Of a stretch of 62,492 bases of DNA, positions 18,217 to 26,342 are shown piece after piece (the stretch's first letter is position 1; each line of letters starts with the position of its first letter). Source of the DNA: a bacterium (GTDB taxonomy: Bacteria; Actinomycetota; Acidimicrobiia; Spongiisociales; Spongiisociaceae); contig JAPPHZ010000016.1 of the NCBI GenBank assembly GCA_028820935.1, forward strand, positions 1-62,492. Reading direction: 5' to 3'. The position numbers and the translations under genes were made by a program. Under the pieces are notes generated by a model. That model was not told where the DNA came from. It was given only the letters and a program-made list of their open reading frames with translations, and searched no databases.

Positions 18217-19608
18217 ATGGGACATTGGTCCGAGAATCTTGTTGAGGAGTTCACTCGGCGCTTCGGGGGAAACTCTGATCGACGTCTGATCGTGGAGTTG
18301 CTTGCCCAGGCCGGAACAGAGATCGAAGTGTTGGCGGGTCGGAGCTTCCACCAGCCACGCCGAGCTACGGCGACCATCAACTCAGGTGGGTTGCCCCTGG
18401 TTGACGTACCAGACTTGCAGGTCGGGTCCATGGAGACTACGGCTGGGGTATGGGCGGTACCCGACCCCGTCAACCCCCAGATTGCAACAACCCTGCAAGT
18501 CGTGCCCATCGACTCTCCGGTTCGTAAAGCTATGTCCGCCGCCGACGCCCTCTGGGTTGCTGGCCAGCTCATCGCCGAGGCCTCACGGACCGGTGCGCTC
18601 AAAGGTGACCACGTCCTTCACTGGCTTGGCACGCTCTTCGACCCCGAGGAGCGCAAGGACCTGTTTCGCCTCGTGATGGATCCTGCGGTCCGGTTCTACG
18701 TCCCGATCCTCGGCACTCTGGCGGAGGGTTGGTGGTTTCAAATTGCCCGCCGCCTCATCTGGGTAACGAGCAAGACGTACGACGAGGGCCGGCTCCTGGA
18801 GCTGTTACTGGACGAGGAGACGACAAGCGATGAGGTCCTCCCGCTCGTGGCCACCGAGCCAATCTTGATCGCCGCCCCAATGACGCAACATCCCGTGGAG
18901 TGGGCCTTCACTGCTCGTATCTGGACTGACGAGGTCCAGCGTCCGAAGGATCGGCCGTGGAGCGTCCTGGCGGACGCGATACATGGTTACGGCGTGCCGA
19001 CCATTACTTTGGACCCGGCCTCGACGCCCCAGGAGATCGCCTGCCAAGTGGTCCTGAAAGGATATTGGCACGGCTACATCGGGGCGGATGAGCCAGCACT
19101 GGCAGGGGCCGTCGCGGCAGCGTACCCCCAATCGGTACAGCGCATTCAGCGTCATACCAATGCCCCGACCAGAGAGTCCGCAACTGCGATGCTGCTCGAG
19201 CAACTGATCCGCCCCGGATTCGACCCAGCGCAAGGCGCAGAGGCAACCCGTCGGTACGTGCGGCGAAAAGCAGGCATCTCCGTGATGGAACACAGGAAAC
19301 GCGAGGCACCCGACCGCTATCCATGGACGCACGTTGGGATCAGCGAGCGGCGCTTTTACAAACTCTTGCCGCTGTTCGCCGAGAAGATCAATGGCCGTTA
19401 CGACTACGACCACGGCGACGTCGTAGTTCAGATGAAGGCGCACCTGGACGAGCTGGAACGTAAGCGCGAAATCCGAACACTTACCCTCGATGTCCTCCGG
19501 TCGCGTGGCTTCAGCGAGGCTGCCGCGAGAAAGTGGATACAACGGCATGAACCGGAACAAGCGATCGATGCGTGGCCACGCGGTCAGCGACCAGTCGAGG
19601 ATTCTTGA
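18217..19608 (+). CDS. Unknown 463-residue protein with a C-terminal helix-turn-helix-like end
   Basis: I do not recognise the family. The first ~110 residues, with AGRSFHQPR and a following beta-rich stretch, vaguely resemble phage head-tail connector proteins, but this is weak. The middle is mixed helix and strand with no nucleotide-binding motif. The C-terminal ~120 residues are basic and contain two possible helix-turn-helix segments (WTHVGISERRFYKLL and LRSRGFSEAAARKWI), so DNA binding is plausible. It diverges from the small membrane gene and KAP NTPase through a shared 19-bp promoter, which suggests co-regulation. The absence of room for a 5' leader supports the chosen ATG. Either a regulator or a component of a defence module would fit. 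Confidence 0.65.
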   Translation: MGHWSENLVEEFTRRFGGNSDRRLIVELLAQAGTEIEVLAGRSFHQPRRATATINSGGLPLVDVPDLQVGSMETTAGVWAVPDPVNPQIATTLQVVPIDSPVRKAMSAADALWVAGQLIAEASRTGALKGDHVLHWLGTLFDPEERKDLFRLVMDPAVRFYVPILGTLAEGWWFQIARRLIWVTSKTYDEGRLLELLLDEETTSDEVLPLVATEPILIAAPMTQHPVEWAFTARIWTDEVQRPKDRPWSVLADAIHGYGVPTITLDPASTPQEIACQVVLKGYWHGYIGADEPALAGAVAAAYPQSVQRIQRHTNAPTRESATAMLLEQLIRPGFDPAQGAEATRRYVRRKAGISVMEHRKREAPDRYPWTHVGISERRFYKLLPLFAEKINGRYDYDHGDVVVQMKAHLDELERKREIRTLTLDVLRSRGFSEAAARKWIQRHEPEQAIDAWPRGQRPVEDS

Positions 19609-19999
19609 GCAGCTGACTGTCTAGCGAACAGCTGGCACACGGCGCCCCCTGGACCGTCGTCCAGCGCCTCAGGCATTTGGGTGGCGGCTTCGATGCTGGT
19701 CCAACACGCCAACCCAAGCTTCGCGGCCAGCCGTGCCCTTTGTTCAGCGTCGAGAACGCGACGAGATCAACCGAGGTGTCCCTCGCTTTAGACTCGGTGG
19801 GTGTCGGAACGGGAGACCGCACCACGGTCTCACGGCCGGGGTCGGTCCCGGAGCCGCCGGGAGAAAGCACGCCCTGGGAGGTCACTACCTCTCGGCTTGA
19901 GGCGGCCTGTCCGGAGGTCGCAGCGAAGTTCCTGATTCGAGGGCGGCGTGGCAAATGTCAGTGGTGGTTCCGCCCACGCCATAGGAGTGTTGATTGAAG
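19609..19999. other. Intergenic stretch containing a duplicated promoter and start
   Basis: No convincing gene lies here. It holds the first copy of a 29-bp repeat (19788-19816) that reproduces the promoter and first codons of the CHAD gene. The GTG at 19801 opens only a ~44-codon Arg-rich frame without resemblance to anything known, probably a relic. Confidence 0.4.
19788..19816 (+). repeat. Direct repeat copy A of the CHAD gene promoter/start
   Basis: The segment TTAGACTCGGTGGGTGTCGG and the next 9 bases match 20464-20492 at 27 of 29 positions. It contains the TAGACT -10 hexamer and, 6 nt later, GTG-TCG-GAA, the same start as the CHAD gene. The two copies lie 676 bp apart in direct orientation. 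Confidence 0.7.
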
Positions 20000-20350
20000 T
20001 TAGATGCTCGGAAACTCTAGTTCGACATTTCGGGAGAAGTTGTAACCTGATCGACAGTCTCTAAGCAAACGTGGACCAGTTTCTATCTGAAGACTTATTA
20101 CATCCTTGTCTAATCGATGGCTGAATTCATTGCTATCCAGAGTACCTGGGGGGCACCTCAGCCATATCAGGCCACCGTCCTCACGTCGAAGGAGGATATG
20201 GACTTGCTTGCCTATCTTTCTTACCGGTATCTCCAACCACCAGACTGGTACTGCCTTGTTTACATTAGCGAAGTGAGTGTTTTGATGATTAAGTAGCTGT
20301 TGTCCGAGATAGGAATTGACTCGTGCTATGGCCTCCCGTTTGCCTGACAC
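20000..20350 (-). CDS. Hypothetical protein of 116 residues, AT-rich
   Basis: This is an unrecognised small basic protein. It is notably richer in A+T than its surroundings, so it is probably of foreign origin. It begins with GTG at 20350; GAGGAGG about 12 nt upstream supports translation. Residues 33-60 (VPVWWLEIPVRK and following) and a central LRREDGGLIWLRCPPG look like a compact beta-rich fold, and WLEIP/IWLRCP resembles strand pairs of small nuclease-like or immunity proteins, but I cannot assign one. The gene lies exactly between two direct copies of the CHAD promoter/start repeat, so it may have arrived as a small inserted cassette. Confidence 0.5.
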   Translation of the reverse strand: MSGKREAIARVNSYLGQQLLNHQNTHFANVNKAVPVWWLEIPVRKIGKQVHILLRREDGGLIWLRCPPGTLDSNEFSHRLDKDVISLQIETGPRLLRDCRSGYNFSRNVELEFPSI

Positions 20351-20463
20351 CGTCTCGAAGCCCTCCTCAATGGCTCATCCGATCAAAGTAATCAGGCTGG
20401 CGGGACCGCGCAAGGGCAGTTAGCGGACTGGGCTTGTCAGGGGCTCTGGTGCCTCTCCGCCGC

Positions 20464-20492
20464 TTAGACTCGGTAGGTGTCGGAACAGGAGA
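20464..20492 (+). repeat. Direct repeat copy B: promoter and start of the CHAD gene
   Basis: TAGACT at 20465-20470 is followed after 6 nt by the GTG start of the CHAD gene (20477), consistent with leaderless transcription. The 29 bases match copy A at 19788-19816 with two substitutions. Confidence 0.65.
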
Positions 20493-21511
20493 ACCTGTCA
20501 CCCCCGCGGGCTTCTCGAGTGGTGTTGCCGGCGAGCACGCCGTTCGTGGAGATGTTGCGAGAACGGGCACCCGGCCCGGCCGATCCGGCCATCCATTTGG
20601 CTTATGGCCGCCTGCTCGAGCAGTTCGAGGAGATGATCGCCCAGGAACCCAGGGCCTGGGAGGGTCTGGATCCCGAAGGGGTACACAAGATGCGGGTGGC
20701 CACGCGCCGCCTCCGTTCCGCCCTTCGAGCCTTCAAGAAGGTGCTGCCCGCCTCGATCCGGTCGTTCAACGGCGAGTTCAAGTGGCTGGCGGCCGCTCTC
20801 GGTGGTGTGCGGGACCTCGACGTCGCCAGGGGGAACCTCCCCCACTTCCTGTCCGAGATACCTGAGGAGGATGCTGCGCACCTGGACGACTACCAGCAGT
20901 ATCTGGCCGATCGGTGGCGCGAGGAGCGAAGATATTTGCTGGCCGGCATGGCCAGCCGGCGGTACGGGCGTTTGAAGGAAGGCTTCGCGGAGCGGCTCGA
21001 ACGGGGTCCGTCTGCGCGCGCTATGGAGACCTTGGGCTCGATCACGGTCGGCGAGGCCGCCCAGCTGCTCATCGGCAAGCGTTACCGGGGGGTGCTGCGC
21101 CGTGGTCGTGAGATCACGTCCGCGTCCAGCGACGAGGCGCTGCATGAGCTGCGGATCCGATGCAAGCGGCTGCGCTACCTCCTCGAGTTCTTCCGTCCGA
21201 CCTATGGCGAGCTGCTCAAGGCGGAGACCACCCGGCTGAAGGAACTCCAGGATGTGCTGGGCGAGTTCCAGGACGCCTGCGTCGCCGGCCAGCTGCTTCG
21301 CCGCTACGCCGAAGGCCTACCCGTGCGCAGCGGCAACCGAGCCCAGCTCAACGCATTGGGCCAGCTGATCGCCAGCCAGGATCGCCGGGCTGCCACGCGC
21401 CGGGCCGACTTCGCCAACGCATGGGAACGGTTCGATTCCCCGGGTGGTCGAACAGGACTCCTCACTCGCCTGGCGGAGAGCCGGGCCTCGGTCACCCGGG
21501 AACACACCTGA
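20477..21511 (+). CDS. CHAD-domain protein
   Basis: The 344-residue protein contains a CHAD domain, a helical fold with conserved histidines and basic residues that binds polyphosphate. The two repeats of the fold are visible as GVHKMRVATRRLRSALRAF (about 75) and ALHELRIRCKRLRYLLEFF (about 220). There is no CYTH domain fused to it and none next door. CHAD proteins associate with polyphosphate granules or phosphate metabolism. The GTG start lies 6 nt after a TAGACT -10 element, so the mRNA is probably leaderless. The first ~30 residues are not part of the domain. The gene looks like ordinary host sequence at the edge of the island. Confidence 0.85.
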   Translation: MSEQENLSPPRASRVVLPASTPFVEMLRERAPGPADPAIHLAYGRLLEQFEEMIAQEPRAWEGLDPEGVHKMRVATRRLRSALRAFKKVLPASIRSFNGEFKWLAAALGGVRDLDVARGNLPHFLSEIPEEDAAHLDDYQQYLADRWREERRYLLAGMASRRYGRLKEGFAERLERGPSARAMETLGSITVGEAAQLLIGKRYRGVLRRGREITSASSDEALHELRIRCKRLRYLLEFFRPTYGELLKAETTRLKELQDVLGEFQDACVAGQLLRRYAEGLPVRSGNRAQLNALGQLIASQDRRAATRRADFANAWERFDSPGGRTGLLTRLAESRASVTREHT

Positions 21512-21894
21512 GGTCTGAGGAGCATCAGGACGCGGATCAAGGCGGACCATGCGAAGCCCGAGAGGTACGCTCGCGAGCATATTGATTGGTGCTCGAACCG
21601 GGTCGGTCCCCACTCGTCGGCTTCGCCGAGAGCACGCCCCGGCACGCATCGCACACCGGACCTCGGTGACCTCAGCATGACGACCACCACGAGGGACTAC
21701 ACCATGACTTTGCCGGCTCATCGGATTTCAGTGGGGAGTGACGGTGACGAGTAGGTCCCAGATGCTCCTATCTTTGTCAAGTCGGGGATGGGCCCGGGTT
21801 GAGTTTGGGAGCCAATTCTGGTAGTCGGTGGCGAGATGATGGTTGTGGCCTCGGCCGCGCTCAAGTGCAGAGAGGGGCCCGGGGGCGGGATCAG
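21512..21894. other. Gene-free stretch
   Basis: These 383 bases lie between the CHAD gene and a convergent membrane protein gene. I see short open frames without family resemblance and no clear terminator, tRNA or repeat. Confidence 0.4.
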
Positions 21895-22893
21895 CTACGA
21901 CTTCTTGCCGGTGCTCACGACCCTCGTTCCGCTAAGGATGTCTCGTAGGCCTCTACCCCGGATCGGCTTGAACCAGAGGGCTAGGAACAACCCCCCCGTC
22001 AGCAGCCCTGTAAACGCTTGCCAACCAAACCAAGCATAAAAAATGGCTGGTAGTGTAAATATACTAAGAAAGCATACCGTTCCGATAGCTCTGACGAGAG
22101 CCCTCATCAAACTGGGTGGTCGGTCCGGGACGGCACCAACGACCTTTGTTCGTGTCAGTGTGCGGCCAATACCGCCTCCCCACTTGGCAACCGTTAACCA
22201 TTCATAAAGAAGCATCAATATAATCGATACCCAAAGTCCTCGTTCGTCAATGAACCCTCCTAACAGAGCGCCAATGCCAGCATGCCAATCTCTTGTAATC
22301 TCTCGTGCTCTAATAATCAGCCAGCTGATTATTAGGAGATCGAACAGTGGTACCATCTGCCAGTTAGTGGCAGATGAATCCCCAGTGGTGGGCGGGGAAT
22401 CCGCAGCGGCAGATGAATCCGCAGCGGGGGTGCGGTATTTGTTCAGGATCCTTGTCCTCGTACTGCCGATAGCTAGCGCAGCGGTAACAATCACGACTGG
22501 ATATAGGAACCCCTTTGCGGTGTCGTTCGGGAGTGCCGTGAACATGAGTATCGCCACAACAGCAAATATCCCACTTAGCTGAGCCACCTTCTCGACTCGC
22601 TGTTGCCATGCTCTGTGGCTCGCACGTAGTTGCTCAGATACTGACGTCTCCCCATCCGATGGATGTGAGATCTGTTGGAAGCCCCAGATCACTGCCAACG
22701 GTGTAATCGCGAGATGGAATACGCGTTCCAGCGTCGTGATGTCAGTCCACCCAGCCCCGACCAGCGCAACCGCTGTCAAGAGAAAGCCGCCTCTACCGCC
22801 AAAGCGAAGATGGCGATTGTCTCTCCACTTTCTCGTCTCCTGCCAGATCCTGTCCGCTTCTCTGCTAACCCATTGCATCTCGTAAGCTCCCAT
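21895..22893 (-). CDS. RDD-family membrane protein
   Basis: This is a 332-residue integral membrane protein. An N-terminal half with two to three hydrophobic segments (about 40-145) is joined by a short Ala/Ser/Asp-Pro linker (about 155-180) to a C-terminal RDD-like domain. The RDD signature shows as YEWLTVAKWGGGIGRTLTRTKVV, where family members have a glycine-rich loop before a conserved Arg/Val stretch. The function of RDD proteins is mostly unknown; some act in ion transport or stress tolerance. The linker DNA (about 22,370-22,435) contains short near-repeats. Base composition is lower in GC than the later metabolic genes, fitting the accessory island. Confidence 0.7.
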   Translation of the reverse strand: MGAYEMQWVSREADRIWQETRKWRDNRHLRFGGRGGFLLTAVALVGAGWTDITTLERVFHLAITPLAVIWGFQQISHPSDGETSVSEQLRASHRAWQQRVEKVAQLSGIFAVVAILMFTALPNDTAKGFLYPVVIVTAALAIGSTRTRILNKYRTPAADSSAAADSPPTTGDSSATNWQMVPLFDLLIISWLIIRAREITRDWHAGIGALLGGFIDERGLWVSIILMLLYEWLTVAKWGGGIGRTLTRTKVVGAVPDRPPSLMRALVRAIGTVCFLSIFTLPAIFYAWFGWQAFTGLLTGGLFLALWFKPIRGRGLRDILSGTRVVSTGKKS

Positions 22894-22902
22894 TTATCAA
22901 GC

Positions 22903-23180
22903 GGCGGGTGTCCGGCAGAAACAGGCCCTCTGGAAGTGGTCGATCGCGCCGCCGAACTCGGCGTCGACGCTGTGGGCGATCTCCGATCTCTGGACCCAAG
23001 ATCAGATCGAGCAGACTACGCGGGCAGCCAGCCGCGACGCCCCCCCCCCCGGTGGTTGCCTGTCGGGACTGATCGGCGCCCGGGTCCCGCAAACCACCTC
23101 AAGAGAGAGCGACCCTCAACTCCACGAGCATATCGTGTTCGCCAACCTGACGCCCGGCGAGACAGCCTCCAGGCCTGCTG
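22903..23180 (+). pseudogene. MobF (TrwC-like) relaxase remnant
   Basis: Two pieces of the relaxase domain survive in different frames. WSIAPPNSASTLWAI (from about 22,935) corresponds to the FSAPKSVSLLWAL block. TSRESDPQLHEHIVFANL (about 23,096-23,150) corresponds to the SRAGDPQLHTHVVVAN block that holds the metal-binding histidines. Roughly 25 residues between them are missing, and a run of eleven C (23040-23050) lies at the join. No complete frame is possible. The remnant marks a lost mobilisable or conjugative element at the right end of the defence island. Confidence 0.6.
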
Positions 23181-23417
23181 ATGGGCAGAGGGCCCGCTCC
23201 TTCGAGCGTGCGGTCCGACGTCCACAACCGGATGGCGCGGCTGCATAGGCCGCGGAACCGCGTAGCTCACCACGAACCTATCCACAACCGCGACTTGGCC
23301 AGTGACTGGCAGGCCCTTGTCGCGATCGCCGGATGGATTTGCCCGGACACAAGGAAGTGGATCGTCGCCAGCAGCAGAACCATGAAGATACTCACCCAAC
23401 GCCGAGCGATTCTTTAG
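23181..23417 (+). pseudogene. C-terminal remnant of an Abi-like HEPN protein
   Basis: The 78-codon frame encodes the C-terminal signature of Abi-like (abortive infection, HEPN-fold) proteins. VHNRMARLHRPRNRVAHHEP contains the R-x4-H ribonuclease-type HEPN motif (RNRVAHH), followed by a GWICPDTRKWI segment. Intact family members are about 200-300 residues, so the N-terminal two thirds are gone. A start at 23181 is open but probably not meaningful. It is sandwiched between two other gene remnants. Confidence 0.55.
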
Positions 23418-23680
23418 TTGAGCCGCTTGGTGGACCCTTCCCTGGTCCCTGCAACCAGCGAGCATCGGGGTGTGGCGGTGGGCAACTCCGATGTCGGTGC
23501 TGTCGTCGGCACCTTGGGCGGTGGACCCAGCGTCGCAGAGTGGGGTGTTCAACATCGGCGTCGGATCGGACTACGACCGGACCGGCTCTCCGACCACGCC
23601 TGGGAGGTGGCGGCCGAGTTGGATCCAGGAGGCACCGGGGTGGCGATACTCACGGCGGTGGACCTGAGCCAGCGGCTAGA
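23418..23680 (+). pseudogene. Degenerate 5' half of a cbiZ copy
   Basis: These ~260 bases align with the first ~270 bases of the intact cbiZ gene at 34544-35179. Shared stretches include the CCCTGGTCCCTGC region, the ATGTCGGTGCT region and GGCGGTGGACCTGAGCC. Small deletions (about 12 bp after GAGCATCGGGG, and single bases) break the frame, and the 3' half is absent. Its end overlaps the last codons of the convergent phosphatase gene. It lies in the same orientation as the intact copy 11 kb away. Confidence 0.75.
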
Positions 23681-24797
23681 CGACTAGTAGGGGGATGAGT
23701 AGCTCTTGGGGGGTGATGCCGCCGTGGTGGCCTATGTAGGGGCTGGGGAGGTGTTGGGGGAAGATGACTGTTGCCGGTGGGGCTAGGAGGGCCGCGGTCG
23801 GGAGTTCGGTGAGGGCGGGGTGTGGGGGGCCTCCGCCTAGCCATTGGTGTAGTTGGTCGGTGCTGACGATCTGGGCATTGGTCCGGCGGGCGATCCGGTG
23901 TACGGGTTCGAGGGGTCCGGAGAAGAAGGAGACGCGGCCGTCGCCCCACCATGTCATGCCTTCGGTGAGGGTCTCGTCCAGGTAGATCTTGCCTTCGGGT
24001 GGGATGTCGCAGTGGCCGTGGTCGGCTGATCCGATGAGGGTCGTGTCGCTCGGGAAAGATCGTCTGAGGTGTTCCCACACCTGGCCTGTTTGGGAGAGGG
24101 CCGTGCTGTAGGCCTGGGATCGTTGGCCGTAGGCGTGGGCGGCTGTGTCCACGGGGGCTGTGTACACGACGGTCAGGCTGCGGTCGCCGTCACCGGAAAC
24201 GGTCGGCTGGCGGATGTCGAACGGGGATGTGTATCCGTGGCGTTCGGCGCCGCGGCAGACCATGTTGCTCACAGGGGTGTCCAGGAGCTCCGTGGGTTTG
24301 AAAATCACCGTTCTGACACCCGCCGCGCTGAGGCGTTCGGGCAGGTTGGGGGTGGGGTGGAAGCCGGCCGGGTCGAGGTCGACGGGCTGTCCGGTTGTGA
24401 AGTCCACCCACTCCAGCATGTCCACGACCGCGGGGAGGGTGGGCATCCACTGGGTGTATCCGATCACTCCGTGCTGCATGGGCGCCATTGCCGTGGCCAC
24501 CGCGGACAGCCCGACCGAGGTGGTGGTGGGGAACGGCGCAATCAGGGCGGCTCGGCGGTGGCGGCGTAGGGTGGCTGCGGCGGGGTGGGAGAGTTGGTGA
24601 TCGCCGAGGCCGTCGATGATGACGAGCACGTAGTTCCGGGTGTGGGGGATCAGCTCGGCCAGCTCGGGGCGCAGACCGCGGGCCGGGGACCGGCCGGTGA
24701 GGCGGATCTCCAGCTCGGCGGCGAGGTTCGCCAGGTTGACGCCGTCGTAGGAAGGTGTCGGGTGATCCATCTTCTGGTCCTTCGGGGTACTGCTCAT
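23676..24797 (-). CDS. Alkaline-phosphatase-superfamily (nucleotide pyrophosphatase-like) hydrolase
   Basis: This 373-residue protein has the metal ligands of the alkaline phosphatase superfamily in the order of nucleotide pyrophosphatase/phosphodiesterases. VIIDGLGD has Asp62, the nucleophile lies in PTTTS (about 91-94), and the later ligands are HAYG and SADHGH, with HHGG near the end. No signal peptide is visible, so it should act in the cytoplasm on a phosphomonoester or phosphodiester. The ATG at 24797 overlaps the stop of the upstream PfkB kinase gene by 4 nt, indicating coupling and a shared pathway. Its 3' end runs 5 bases into the cbiZ remnant on the other strand. Confidence 0.82.
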   Translation of the reverse strand: MSSTPKDQKMDHPTPSYDGVNLANLAAELEIRLTGRSPARGLRPELAELIPHTRNYVLVIIDGLGDHQLSHPAAATLRRHRRAALIAPFPTTTSVGLSAVATAMAPMQHGVIGYTQWMPTLPAVVDMLEWVDFTTGQPVDLDPAGFHPTPNLPERLSAAGVRTVIFKPTELLDTPVSNMVCRGAERHGYTSPFDIRQPTVSGDGDRSLTVVYTAPVDTAAHAYGQRSQAYSTALSQTGQVWEHLRRSFPSDTTLIGSADHGHCDIPPEGKIYLDETLTEGMTWWGDGRVSFFSGPLEPVHRIARRTNAQIVSTDQLHQWLGGGPPHPALTELPTAALLAPPATVIFPQHLPSPYIGHHGGITPQELLIPLLVV

Positions 24798-25675
24798 TGT
24801 CCTGAGCCGGGCTTTGACGGCAGCGCGTCGAGCGCCGCGACAGTGCCGGCGTGGCGGACCATGTGTGCTCCGGCTCGGACGGCCACTCGGGCCGCTTCCA
24901 CGGCGCTGCGGCCCTGGGCGACGGCTGCCGCGAACGCACCGCAGAACGCGTTGCCGGCGCCGGTCGTGTCCGTGGGTCGATGGACTGTCCGGGCCGGGAT
25001 GTGGGTCACGCCGGTAGCGGTGGCTACGACGCACCCTTCGGGGCCGAGCTTCACCGCGGCCATCCGGGCGCCGGCCGCGACGTAGTCCCGGGCCGCCTGC
25101 TCGTGGTCCGGCCCGGCTATGCGTTCGCTCTCCAGCGCGCTGGGCAGGAAGGCGGTGCATTCGGGTATGAGGTCGGTGTAGGCGTCCGGGTCGGCGGCGG
25201 CATCTTCTGTGTGCGGGTCGAGGATGATCATCGACCCGGCCTCGGAGGCGAATGCGATCCATGCGGCCTGGTAAGTCACGGGTATGGGCGCGATGTGCAC
25301 GCACTGGTCCGGCGCCAGATCCGACGTGAAGTCGCCCGGCCTCGGGCAGGTGCCCTGATAGTCACCCGAGCCGGGCTCCCACTCGTACACCGTCTCCCGG
25401 GTGGCCGACACGTAGACGCGCTCGTGGATGCTCGGGGCGGCCACCTGCTTCACCTCGAGCACCAGGCCCCGCCGCCCAAGCTGGGCGAGCGTATCCGGAT
25501 CGATGCCTGCACCGGCGCGGGCGACGAGCCCCGCCAGGGCTCCCGCGTAGGCGACACCGACGCATGCGTAGGCGGCCCCGCCGGCCAGCAGCCCCATGGC
25601 CCTCGGCTCGCCCTCCACGTAGAGATCGTCGACCATTATCAGCCCGACGGACCAGACGTCCGGCCAGGGTGTCAC
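24794..25675 (-). CDS. PfkB-family carbohydrate kinase with GAGN in place of GAGD
   Basis: This 293-residue sugar or nucleoside kinase of the PfkB/ribokinase family has a glycine-rich N-terminal region (LLAGGAAYACVG) and the C-terminal signature DTTGAGNAF at about 236-244. In ribokinases the last Asp of DTTGAGD is the catalytic base; here it is Asn242. A comparable GAGN/GGGN variant is known from MAK32-like members, so the protein may belong to a variant branch and need not be dead. The GTG start overlaps the upstream DUF3830 gene by 4 nt. Ribose or another sugar released by the nearby nucleoside hydrolase is a plausible substrate (inference). Confidence 0.83.
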   Translation of the reverse strand: MTPWPDVWSVGLIMVDDLYVEGEPRAMGLLAGGAAYACVGVAYAGALAGLVARAGAGIDPDTLAQLGRRGLVLEVKQVAAPSIHERVYVSATRETVYEWEPGSGDYQGTCPRPGDFTSDLAPDQCVHIAPIPVTYQAAWIAFASEAGSMIILDPHTEDAAADPDAYTDLIPECTAFLPSALESERIAGPDHEQAARDYVAAGARMAAVKLGPEGCVVATATGVTHIPARTVHRPTDTTGAGNAFCGAFAAAVAQGRSAVEAARVAVRAGAHMVRHAGTVAALDALPSKPGSGQ

Positions 25676-26175
25676 AGGGTGGGCTCCGGCTCGAGCCGGA
25701 TCGTCTTCGCTCCGTCCTTGAGCGTCCGCTTGGCCAGCGTCTCGAGGCGGTCGAGATCGTCCGGATCACGGATGTAGGCGAAGGCGTTGCTCGGCAGGTC
25801 GCCGACGTAGGAGCGGACCACGCACCGTCTCCCGTAGGCGATGATGCAGGCCTTGTCGGGAGTCAGGACAAAATCGCCCTGCGACAGGTACACGGTGAGG
25901 TTCTCGGGTTGGACGAGCCGGGGGCCGTGGACGACCACCCCGCCATCCGTCACCCCGTCGGACCCTGCCCTGCCCGGTCCCGTGTCGATCGCCAACTCCT
26001 CGTCGACGGGGAAGAAGACCCCTTCACCGGAACACGTGACATGCATGAGGGGCGCCTCCAGCGGGAGCACGTCCCTGATGGCGGATGCGGTCCGGCTCGC
26101 CACATCGAATCTCAACAGGGCCGTCGCCACGAACTCATCGTCGATGAACACCCGGAAGCCGCTACTCGATGTCAT
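25672..26175 (-). CDS. DUF3830-family protein (cyclophilin-like fold)
   Basis: The 167-residue protein matches DUF3830 proteins. It has a central HGPRL...ENLTVY--QGDF stretch and a C-terminal IIAYGRR...GDLPSNAFAYI pattern, with a final helical segment. The fold is cyclophilin-like but the function is not established; these genes commonly accompany amidohydrolase or sugar-processing operons. I chose ATG 26175 because the 22 codons upstream in this frame are Arg-rich and lack conservation. It overlaps the PfkB gene by 4 nt, so kinase, phosphatase and this protein form one transcriptional unit. Confidence 0.72.
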   Translation of the reverse strand: MTSSSGFRVFIDDEFVATALLRFDVASRTASAIRDVLPLEAPLMHVTCSGEGVFFPVDEELAIDTGPGRAGSDGVTDGGVVVHGPRLVQPENLTVYLSQGDFVLTPDKACIIAYGRRCVVRSYVGDLPSNAFAYIRDPDDLDRLETLAKRTLKDGAKTIRLEPEPTL

Positions 26176-26342
26176 GTCTCGACCTCCCGGTCCGGGCATG
26201 CGTGCGCGAGCCCTCCGGTCGGCTCGGACCTGCGGACGCACATGCGCGCACGCTCGCCCTTGCCTGCTCCACCGCCTATCCCCGCATGCCGTGGCAACTG
26301 GGTGCTGCCGGGCATGCGGGGATTCAGGCTATCGATGCTCTC

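Noticed and set aside
23016-23555. A 179-codon minus-strand gene across the remnants
   Set aside because: The plus-strand remnants match known families at several blocks, whereas this frame matches nothing and ends in low-complexity Arg/Gly sequence.
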